Of a DNA stretch of 22,869 nucleotides, positions 6,074 through 12,467 are shown one piece after another. The first letter of the stretch is position 1; every line of letters begins with the position of its first letter. The stretch is taken from assembly GCA_944327405.1 (NCBI GenBank), contig CALVHK010000007.1, positions 1-22,869 on the forward strand. The letters are read 5' to 3'. This DNA comes from an uncultured Bacilli bacterium. GTDB taxonomy: Bacteria; Bacillota_I; Bacilli_A; RF39; UBA660. Under the pieces are notes generated by a model that was given only the letters and a program-made list of their open reading frames with translations, was not told the origin of the DNA and made no database searches. A program made the position numbers and the translations under genes.

Positions 6074-6850
6074 TTATACTTTTCTCGTTTCTATTTCGGC
6101 AATTTTTTCTAATACTTCAGCAGCATTTGCTTCGGTCATTTGGTCGTAGCCAAGTTCTCTTAAAGCTTGAATTTTAATTGTGTTTAATTGTTGAGTACGA
6201 CTTAACTTTTCTTCATTTTTTTGTTCTATTTCTTGGACGAAACGTTTGTGACTTTCTTTTAATTTACTACGACTAGCTCCACCATTGTTATATAGTGTTA
6301 AAGCAGAATAAAGAATTCCTTCGAATATAAATTGTTTATCTTCATTAAAAGCATACTCATCTGGGCTAATAAATCCAGTTGTTTTAGACATATAACCTAA
6401 AATATATTTTATTTCTGGAACATTATCTACAGATTGTAACATATGATAAAAATAGTTTACAACATGATAGTTTTCTTCTTTTTTATTTTCATCAAGAAGT
6501 TTTTCTTTCAATAAATAATTTATATCAGCTAGTAGAGTTTGTGCGTTTTTGTCTAATCCTTTCATGTCAAAATAACTATCCATATCACTTGTTGTTTTTA
6601 CTCCTTGATTTAGGCGATTTTCTACGGCCATAAGATAATCAGTGGTAATTTTGATATTGCCAATTGAGTCTTCTGAGCCATCTTCAATATCTAACAATTT
6701 TAATAATAAAATCTTCTTTTCTTTCGGCCACTTATTTAAGTCTTCCAACTCTAAATAATTATAAACCATTTGTCTAGAAACATTTAAATATTTGGCAAGT
6801 CTTACTTTAGAAATGCCTAATTCTTGTAATAATTCGTTTAAACTATTCAT
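6074..6850 (-). CDS. XRE-family helix-turn-helix transcriptional regulator
   Basis: The 258-aa protein opens with a Cro/C1-type helix-turn-helix (about 3-55: LNELLQELGISKVRLAKYL followed by NVSRQMVYNYLE), so it should bind DNA as a dimer. The remaining 200 residues are helical and charged, with no enzyme motif I recognise, and include a heptad-like KRFVQEIEQKNEEKL segment (about 205-220) likely to form a coiled coil. The ATG follows an AAAGGAG site. A near-consensus promoter with an 11-bp direct repeat around its -10 lies directly upstream (6865-6909), which suggests autoregulation. The downstream gene encodes an anchored extracytoplasmic protein, so the pair may be a regulator with its envelope target. 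Signals or ligands cannot be inferred. Confidence 0.82.
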   Translation of the reverse strand: MNSLNELLQELGISKVRLAKYLNVSRQMVYNYLELEDLNKWPKEKKILLLKLLDIEDGSEDSIGNIKITTDYLMAVENRLNQGVKTTSDMDSYFDMKGLDKNAQTLLADINYLLKEKLLDENKKEENYHVVNYFYHMLQSVDNVPEIKYILGYMSKTTGFISPDEYAFNEDKQFIFEGILYSALTLYNNGGASRSKLKESHKRFVQEIEQKNEEKLSRTQQLNTIKIQALRELGYDQMTEANAAEVLEKIAEIETRKV

Positions 6851-6864
6851 AATGATTCTCCTTT

Positions 6865-6909
6865 TTACTTTACACTCTAATTATAAATTACTTAACACTT
6901 ATCTGTCAA
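6865..6909 (-). promoter_or_regulatory. XRE operon promoter with operator-like direct repeat
   Basis: On the minus strand a perfect -35 TTGACA (6909-6904) and a perfect -10 TATAAT (6885-6880) are 18 bp apart. Two copies of an 11-bp direct repeat that differ by one base, GTGTTAAGTAA (6898-6888, in the spacer) and GTGTAAAGTAA (6875-6865, just downstream of the -10), are 23 bp apart, about two helical turns, on the same face. A dimeric XRE regulator bound to both would cover the promoter, so repression by the gene's own product is likely. Confidence 0.72.
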
Positions 6910-6923
6910 GTAGTAACTGGATT

Positions 6924-8024
6924 TTAAAGATACCAAAGTTTGGTGTTATTCTTGTAAATATCTTTAATAAAGCCACATCCTAAGCACTCCTCACCATTAT
7001 AGAATACACAGGCTTGGCCGGGAGTTACGGCCTTGGCTAATCCCGGATATTTGATTTTGATTTCCTTATCGGTGATTGATTCAATTTCAATTGGTATTTC
7101 TTCCCCACGGTAACGGAATTTAGCTGTTAAATTTTTAAGAAGAGGGCCTAGTAAATTAATGTTGTCTAGCGTACAAGCATCACTATATAAGTATTCACTA
7201 TCTCCAAAAGCTACATATAATATGTTTTTTTCGACATCTTTACCACATACATAGTGTCTTAGTTCACTACCACTTAGTCCAACATTTCTTCTTTGACCGA
7301 TGGTATAGTTCATAAGTCCAGTGTGTCTGCCAATGACTTCTTTTGTACTTACGTCAACTATATCACCAGGATTTGGTTTTAAATAATTTTTGATAAATTC
7401 CTGATAATGGCGCTCACCAATAAAACATATTCCTGTGGAATCTTTCTTTTTGGCTACATTTAGACCAATACTCTCAGCAATTTCTCTTACTTCAGGTTTT
7501 GTATATTCACCGAGAGGGAATAATACATTTTCTAGTTGATCTTTGGTAATATCGGCTAGGAAATAAGTTTGATCTTTATTCTTGTCTTTGGCTTTATATA
7601 GTTTGCCATCTTTTACTTTCGCATAATGGCCGGTTGCTATGTAATCTGCACCTAATTTTTGGGCTTCTTTCTTAAATAAATCAAATTTAATGAATTTGTT
7701 ACATAACATATCCGGATTAGGAGTTCTCCCCTTCTTTAATTCTTCTAGAAAATAAGTGAAGACATAATCCCAGTACTCTTTAATAAAATCAACACGATGA
7801 AGGGGAATACCTAGAATTTCACATGCGATTTTTGCGTCGTTGTAGTCTTGTTCTTGCGGGCAAATAGATTCATTTAAAGTGGGATTGCCTAAATAGTCAT
7901 TATTTAAGTTAGCATCCCAGTTACGCATGAATAAGCCTTCTACAACATATCCTTCTTTTTTTAGAAGATAGGCTGCTACAGCAGAGTCCACTCCCCCACT
8001 AATTCCAACAATTACTTTTTTCAT
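6924..8024 (-). CDS. mnmA: tRNA-specific 2-thiouridylase MnmA
   Basis: MnmA adenylates and then thiolates U34 of Glu, Gln and Lys tRNAs, using sulfur relayed from a cysteine desulfurase. The 366-aa protein has the PP-loop SGGVDSA (9-15), the catalytic Cys in NPDMLCNK (C108), the second active-site Cys in STGICFIGER (C200), and the tRNA-contact TGHYAK region. Length is typical. The ribosome-binding site is weak (GTGAT). An extended -10 (TGA-TATAAT, 8049-8041) lies upstream. No terminator is visible between it and the XRE promoter 15 bp beyond its stop, so some read-through into the XRE operon is possible. No cysteine desulfurase gene is in the window. Confidence 0.96.
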   Translation of the reverse strand: MKKVIVGISGGVDSAVAAYLLKKEGYVVEGLFMRNWDANLNNDYLGNPTLNESICPQEQDYNDAKIACEILGIPLHRVDFIKEYWDYVFTYFLEELKKGRTPNPDMLCNKFIKFDLFKKEAQKLGADYIATGHYAKVKDGKLYKAKDKNKDQTYFLADITKDQLENVLFPLGEYTKPEVREIAESIGLNVAKKKDSTGICFIGERHYQEFIKNYLKPNPGDIVDVSTKEVIGRHTGLMNYTIGQRRNVGLSGSELRHYVCGKDVEKNILYVAFGDSEYLYSDACTLDNINLLGPLLKNLTAKFRYRGEEIPIEIESITDKEIKIKYPGLAKAVTPGQACVFYNGEECLGCGFIKDIYKNNTKLWYL

Positions 8025-8040
8025 AATACATCACATGAGT

Positions 8041-8069
8041 ATTATATCATGAGTTATAAATTAAGTAAA
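8041..8069 (-). promoter_or_regulatory. mnmA promoter
   Basis: TATAAT (8046-8041, minus) is preceded by TGA, giving an extended -10. TTTACT (8069-8064) at 17 bp is a partial -35 (four of six matches). It lies in the short gap between the stop of the SpoIIM-like gene and mnmA. Confidence 0.55.
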
Positions 8070-8639
8070 TTAGGTAATGATAAAGCTTAATTTTAATAGA
8101 ATGTTACTTCCTATAAAATATAAAAATAAATCATAAATAAAAATAAATAGAATGCTTAGAATCACTTTTTGATAGTATTTTTTTAATATGCTTGGGTCTT
8201 CTCCGTTTTGGCGTAAGCTTTTTATTATCATTAAAATGTTTTTAAATATAATGTATAATAGTATTAGATAAAGTAGTTTAATGAAAATATTATATAAAAT
8301 GCCATAAATAAGACCCGATAAGTGGAAAATGCTTATAAAAGTAAAAATTGAATAACTTATGCAAGTTAGTTCGAATAAAAAGTAAAGTGGAAATAAAAAT
8401 ATGCCTATCACCATTAGAGAACTTGCTATTAATATGGCGAGTACAAGGATATGAAGTAAGATAAAATTAATGTGATTATTTCCTAGTGATGAAGAAATAT
8501 TTGTTATACTCTCTATTAGGGTTGGATCATCTATCTTTTTGGATAATATAAAGCCTAGTATTAAACTTAGTGTTAGAAAAATAACGAGAATTCTTCTTTG
8601 CTTTTTGGTTAGTTTTAAGCTTGTCCCAATCAATTTCAT
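8070..8639 (-). CDS. SpoIIM-like multi-pass membrane protein
   Basis: A 189-aa hydrophobic protein with about five membrane helices, the first at about 16-33 after a basic LTKKQRR start. The layout (one N-terminal helix, a short outside loop with NNHINFILLHILVLAIL, a run of helices, then an amphipathic IKSLRQN-like segment and a last helix) resembles stage II sporulation protein M and the wider SpoIIM/DUF95 family, including the conserved Asn before the second helix. No strict motif confirms it. In spore formers SpoIIM works with SpoIID/SpoIIP in engulfment; in non-spore-formers relatives are of unknown role. GGTGAT precedes the ATG, and a TATAAT lies just upstream. It is monocistronic or reads into mnmA. 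Confidence 0.5.
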   Translation of the reverse strand: MKLIGTSLKLTKKQRRILVIFLTLSLILGFILSKKIDDPTLIESITNISSSLGNNHINFILLHILVLAILIASSLMVIGIFLFPLYFLFELTCISYSIFTFISIFHLSGLIYGILYNIFIKLLYLILLYIIFKNILMIIKSLRQNGEDPSILKKYYQKVILSILFIFIYDLFLYFIGSNILLKLSFIIT

Positions 8640-8659
8640 ATTATCACCATTAAATTATA

Positions 8660-8688
8660 TTGAAAAAATGATGAAAATATGATAAATT
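8660..8688 (+). promoter_or_regulatory. Promoter of the 32-aa membrane peptide gene
   Basis: TTGAAA (8660-8665) is 17 bp from TAAATT (8683-8688), which is preceded by TGA, an extended -10 context. The -35 overlaps the -10 of the divergent SpoIIM-like gene, so the two promoters probably compete. Confidence 0.5.
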
Positions 8689-8720
8689 ATTATAGAGATC
8701 AAAAGAAATGAGGATTTATT

Positions 8721-8819
8721 ATGAGTAAGAGAGCAAGAAAAATATTTGCATGGTGTATGCTAATAGCTATGATTGCAAGTGTGGCAGCGACAGTTATATC
8801 ATATGCTATTTATAGTTAA
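8721..8819 (+). CDS. 32-aa single-pass membrane peptide (DUF4044-like)
   Basis: The ORF starts at an ATG seven bases after GAGG (8710-8713) and encodes a basic head (MSKRARK) and one hydrophobic helix (IFAWCMLIAMIASVAATVIS), ending SYAIYS. It resembles the very short Firmicute DUF4044 peptides, which have a Lys/Arg head followed by a VWIML-like helix; this is from memory of the family. It is the only plus-strand gene right of the dif-like site. A long inverted repeat (8825-8904) begins six bases after its stop and probably ends its transcript. A small toxin-like role is an alternative, but there is no antisense RNA promoter I can support. Confidence 0.68.
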   Translation: MSKRARKIFAWCMLIAMIASVAATVISYAIYS

Positions 8820-8824
8820 TTTGG

Positions 8825-8904
8825 GTAGTTCTGAAAAATTTAAATAATAACATAATTTTTTATATATTTTTTAATAGGAGTGTAGGTTTTTCTTTCAGAA
8901 CTAC
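8825..8904 (+). repeat. 12-bp perfect inverted repeat with a 56-base AU-rich loop
   Basis: GTAGTTCTGAAA (8825-8836) pairs perfectly with TTTCAGAACTAC (8893-8904). The repeat starts six bases after the stop of the 32-aa peptide gene and is followed by GCTTTTATTTT, so it may act as that gene's terminator. The loop is unusually long for an intrinsic terminator and contains further AAAAAT/ATTTTT complementarity and an AGGAGTG (8877-8883). A structured 3' UTR or small RNA is possible. Confidence 0.6.
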
Positions 8905-8940
8905 GCTTTTATTTTAATATGATATTATAAAAATATCAAG

Positions 8941-8968
8941 AAAAAGCGTTCGACAAAATTCGACGCTT
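8941..8968 (-). terminator. Terminator of the murF-mutY-ddl operon
   Basis: On the minus strand AAGCGT (8968-8963) pairs with ACGCTT (8949-8944), followed by TTTTTC. The first arm overlaps the ddl stop codon at 8967-8969. Confidence 0.65.
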
Positions 8969-10004
8969 ATTTTCGACATTTTTCACTAATCAAAATATCT
9001 AGTAGTTTACTATAAGGAATACCACGTGCTTCCAATAACTTGGGATACATACTGATACTTGTAAAGCCGGGGATCGTGTTTATTTCGTTTAAGTAGATAT
9101 CATGATTGCTTGTTAGAAAAAAATCTATACGGCTATAGCCTTGTAGTCCAAGTACTTTGAAAGCAGTTTTAGCAATATCTTGAATTCTTTTTTCATCTTC
9201 TTTGGAAATATTAGCTGGAATCAAGGTAATACTTTCTTTGTTGTTATACTTGGCATCAAAACTATAAAATTCATCATTGGCTATAATTTCCCCTACTACA
9301 GAAGCAAGTATTTTGCCATTTTCTTCTAAAATAGCACATTCAAGCTCTTTTGCCACTATTTCTTCTTCTATTAATACGTGATCGTCTATTGTTAAGGCTA
9401 GCTCTATTGCTTCTTTTAATTTTTCTTTTTTTACTACTCTTGTAATTCCTTTGGAAGAACCACTATTGGCAGGTTTTACAAAGACGGGGAATAATAGATT
9501 ATTTTCCATTCTTTTTAATAATTTTTTAAAGTTTAAAATCTCTCCATTTAAAATATATTCCTTGTTATATCGCCTGAAAGATAAATATGGAGATGTTTTA
9601 ATATGATTTTGTTCGAGAATCATTTTGGTATATACTTTATCCATCGTAATAATGCTTGGTGCAGGCTTGTTGCCGACATAAGGGATATTCAAGAAATCGA
9701 GTAAGTTTGCTATACTTCCATCTTCCCCTGTTTGCCCATGAATCATAATAAAGATACAATCAAAGCCTTTTAAAAAAGAAACTATATCTTTTACTTTCTC
9801 TAATTTGGTTGGTAATGATCCAAGGGGTAATGGATTAATCAAAGAAATATCTTCCGTCCATATATAAAACTCATTATCCCAATCTAAATAAATGGGTGTT
9901 ATATCATATTTTTCTTTATCTAAGTTTTTTATGATGGATGTTGCTGATACTATGGATACTTCATGTTCGTTTGACTTTCCTCCAAAAATAATACCTAATT
10001 TCAC
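8967..10004 (-). CDS. ddl: D-alanine--D-alanine ligase
   Basis: Ddl joins two D-alanines with ATP to make the dipeptide that MurF adds to the peptidoglycan precursor. The 345-aa ATP-grasp protein has the N-terminal GGKSNEHEVS (8-17), MIHGQTGEDG (87-96), the ATP-binding FVKPANSGSSKG (175-186), the omega-loop FYSFDAKY (246-253) with the Tyr typical of D-Ala-D-Ala enzymes rather than the His of VanA-type D-Ala-D-Lac ligases, and the C-terminal metal site NEINTIPGFT (306-315). The start codon is GTG (10004-10002), supported by a perfect AGGAGG six bases away; no ATG fits. It is the last gene of murF-mutY-ddl, 15 bp after mutY. A terminator overlaps the stop. Confidence 0.96.
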   Translation of the reverse strand: MKLGIIFGGKSNEHEVSIVSATSIIKNLDKEKYDITPIYLDWDNEFYIWTEDISLINPLPLGSLPTKLEKVKDIVSFLKGFDCIFIMIHGQTGEDGSIANLLDFLNIPYVGNKPAPSIITMDKVYTKMILEQNHIKTSPYLSFRRYNKEYILNGEILNFKKLLKRMENNLLFPVFVKPANSGSSKGITRVVKKEKLKEAIELALTIDDHVLIEEEIVAKELECAILEENGKILASVVGEIIANDEFYSFDAKYNNKESITLIPANISKEDEKRIQDIAKTAFKVLGLQGYSRIDFFLTSNHDIYLNEINTIPGFTSISMYPKLLEARGIPYSKLLDILISEKCRK

Positions 10005-10019
10005 AATTTACCTCCTGCT

Positions 10020-11069
10020 TTATTTTATGTTTATTTCGACATTTTTAAGCTTTATTTCTTCAAAAAATGGTTTAAAAGCCGTTGGCAAGGCATATTGTTC
10101 TTCTATTTCTTTAGGTTTTTTCCACAAATATTCTTTTAAGGGTTCTTTTAGTTTTATAATATAGGAAGTCATATTCCATACTTGATGGGTAAATATGTGT
10201 TTATTCGTTATACTTTTGGTAATATTACCCTCAATATTATTATTTTCTAGATATGCTTTTACAACATTTAAAGATAATTTCCCAGGGACATTTGGAAACT
10301 CCCATAAATTATGTAGTAGACCGGGATCTTTTCTTTTACGAATTGCCCACATACCTTCATAAGTAAACAAAAATATAGTATAGTCCAATTCTTTTTTGGC
10401 TTTCTTTTCATCTTTTACAGGATATTTGCTCCAAGAGTGGTGTTTATTTGCCAAGCAAAAAGTTTGGAGAGGACAAAGGTTACATTTGGGTATTCCATTG
10501 GGAAGACAAATCGTTTCTCCAAGCTCCATTAAACCTTCATTAAAGTCTCCACTTTCTAAAGGAATCATTTGGCTTAATTCGTTTCTGATTTCTTTTTTGG
10601 TATTATTTAGGGATATGTTTCTTTTATCTTCTTGGATTCTCGTATATACTCTTAAAACATTTCCATCGACAGTAACAGTAGGCTCATTAAAACAAATGGA
10701 CGCTATAGCAGAGGCTGTATACTCTCCTATTCCTGGTAGTTTTAAAATTTCATCATAAGTAGATGGAAATATGCCGTTGTAATTTTCTACTATTATTTGA
10801 GCGGCTTTTTTAAGATTTCGTGCTCGATTATAATAGCCAAGTCCTTCCCATAATTTTAAAAGTTCATCTTCGGGAATATGTGCTAAGGCAAAAATATCAG
10901 GAATACGGTTCATAAATCGTTCATAATATCCTAAAACAGCTTCAATTCTTGTTTGCTGTAACATAATTTCGGAGACCCAAACATGATAAGGATCCTTGGT
11001 TTGGCGCCATGGTAATATTCTTTTTTCTTGGTGGTACCATTCTAATAAAAGATATACTAATTTATTCAT
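10020..11069 (-). CDS. mutY: A/G-specific adenine glycosylase MutY
   Basis: MutY removes adenine mispaired with 8-oxoguanine. The 349-aa protein has the catalytic glutamate in VSEIMLQQT (E34), the helix-hairpin-helix LPGIGEYTA (111-119) and the catalytic aspartate in VDGNVLR (D135). Its iron-sulfur cysteines are C188, C196, C199 and C205. The first spacing is seven residues rather than the six of E. coli MutY, due to the PNGIPK stretch; I recall the same in Clostridial homologues, so it is not a defect. The C-terminal part (about 215-335, FLFTYEGMWAIRKRK and on) is the NUDIX-like 8-oxoG recognition domain. It overlaps the end of murF by 8 bp. Confidence 0.95.
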   Translation of the reverse strand: MNKLVYLLLEWYHQEKRILPWRQTKDPYHVWVSEIMLQQTRIEAVLGYYERFMNRIPDIFALAHIPEDELLKLWEGLGYYNRARNLKKAAQIIVENYNGIFPSTYDEILKLPGIGEYTASAIASICFNEPTVTVDGNVLRVYTRIQEDKRNISLNNTKKEIRNELSQMIPLESGDFNEGLMELGETICLPNGIPKCNLCPLQTFCLANKHHSWSKYPVKDEKKAKKELDYTIFLFTYEGMWAIRKRKDPGLLHNLWEFPNVPGKLSLNVVKAYLENNNIEGNITKSITNKHIFTHQVWNMTSYIIKLKEPLKEYLWKKPKEIEEQYALPTAFKPFFEEIKLKNVEINIK

Positions 11070-12417
11070 TTAGTGAATTTACTATTTCTAAAAAGTTCAT
11101 ACCATGACTAGCTTTAATTAAGACAATATCGTTTGCTTTTACAGATTTTTTTAAAAAAGTGATCGCTTCTTTGTTTGTTTCAAAATGAATGCTATGTTCT
11201 TTAGCAAATCCTAAATTTTCAGCTTCTTCATTTATGAATTTAGCAAGAGGCCCAACTGTAACTAATACATCTATTTTTTTCTCTAAAATTAATTTGCCAA
11301 TATTTCTGTGAATTTCTTCGCCATATTCACCTAGTTCTAATATGTCGCCTAGAACTGCTATTTTTCTGCCCGCGAGTTTACTTAAAACATCAAGAGAATA
11401 GGAAATAGAATCTAGGCTGGCATTATAAGTATCATCTATGATTGTATATTCTTTAGAATTTATAAATTCCATACGATGTGGTTCGAGTTGTAATTTGCTT
11501 AATACTTTTTTTACGTTTTCATGAGGTACTTCTAATAAGTCACTAACAGCAAAAGCAGTTAAAGAATTATATATAAAAGCATCGCCAATCACTGGTATGG
11601 ATATTTCTTCATTATTTAACTCATATGTACTTCCTTGTTTATCATAAGAAATGTTCGTTGCTTGATAATCGCTTTTGTTATTAATGCCAAAAGTAATTAC
11701 TTTTACATCTGTATTCATATTCGCCCAATTATGAAGTAAATCATTATCATTATTAATTATAATTGGACCATTTAGGCCATCTAAAATTTCTAGTTTCGCC
11801 TTTAATATGTTTTCTCTACTTCCTAAATTACCAATATGACTGGTGCCAATATTTGTAATTACAGCAATATCTGGTTTAGCAATGCTTGTTAGCTTATGTA
11901 TTTCGCCAGCCTGATTCATTCCCATTTCTAAAACAACACATTCTTCGGCACTATAATTTAGGATGCGAAGAGACATACCAAGCTGTGAGTTTTCATTTCC
12001 GATTGTTCTTAAAACGTTGTATTTTGTTTCTAGAGTATCGGCAACAATTGTTTTTGTACTAGTTTTTCCAACACTGCCAGTGATAGCTATTACCGGTACA
12101 TGAATTTCCTCTCTTTTTCTTTCGGCGGCTCCCATAATAAATTCTAGAGAATTATTTACTAAAATTATGTTTTTACCAGCATATTTCTTCTTTAATTCTA
12201 GAGTTAAATCAATATGCTCTAAAATACATGTATCAGCTCCCTTTAAAAATGCTTCTTCAAAAAAGTTATTTCCATCAAAATTTTCACCTTTAATACCTAC
12301 ATAGGTATCGCCTGGGTTAATTGTTCTGGTATCTTTTGAAAAACCGGCAAAAATGTAATCTTCATTACCTAAAATTAATTTGGCATTACTGATTCCTAAA
12401 CAATCTTTTATTTTCAT
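11062..12417 (-). CDS. murF: UDP-N-acetylmuramoyl-tripeptide--D-alanyl-D-alanine ligase
   Basis: MurF adds D-Ala-D-Ala to UDP-MurNAc-tripeptide, the last cytoplasmic step of peptidoglycan precursor synthesis. The protein (451 aa) has the Mur ligase P-loop ITGSVGKTS (112-120), VLEMGMNQAGEI, the central ITNIGTSHIG motif and the C-terminal IDDTYNASLDS segment, with NASLDS in the usual place. A GTG three codons upstream (12426) is open, but that GTG is part of the AAAGGTGAT ribosome-binding site, so I place the start at ATG 12417. It has its own promoter just upstream and is followed by mutY and ddl, giving an operon with two consecutive wall enzymes around a repair gene. Confidence 0.95.
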   Translation of the reverse strand: MKIKDCLGISNAKLILGNEDYIFAGFSKDTRTINPGDTYVGIKGENFDGNNFFEEAFLKGADTCILEHIDLTLELKKKYAGKNIILVNNSLEFIMGAAERKREEIHVPVIAITGSVGKTSTKTIVADTLETKYNVLRTIGNENSQLGMSLRILNYSAEECVVLEMGMNQAGEIHKLTSIAKPDIAVITNIGTSHIGNLGSRENILKAKLEILDGLNGPIIINNDNDLLHNWANMNTDVKVITFGINNKSDYQATNISYDKQGSTYELNNEEISIPVIGDAFIYNSLTAFAVSDLLEVPHENVKKVLSKLQLEPHRMEFINSKEYTIIDDTYNASLDSISYSLDVLSKLAGRKIAVLGDILELGEYGEEIHRNIGKLILEKKIDVLVTVGPLAKFINEEAENLGFAKEHSIHFETNKEAITFLKKSVKANDIVLIKASHGMNFLEIVNSLNE

Positions 12418-12436
12418 TTTTATCACCTTTATATAT

Positions 12437-12465
12437 ATTTTATCAATCTTTTTTTAAAGTTACAA
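12437..12465 (-). promoter_or_regulatory. Promoter of murF-mutY-ddl
   Basis: On the minus strand TTGTAA (12465-12460) is 17 bp from TAAAAT (12442-12437), which is preceded by TGA (extended -10). It sits directly after the lon stop (12468), so the operon need not depend on lon transcription. Confidence 0.6.
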
Positions 12466-12467
12466 TC

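Noticed and set aside
6929..6950. ACCAAAGTTTGGT palindrome at the end of mnmA
   Set aside because: Too little loop for a stable hairpin and no T tract; it is coding sequence.
12418..12426. GTG at 12426 as murF start
   Set aside because: The GTG is part of the AAAGGTGAT ribosome-binding site for the ATG at 12417.
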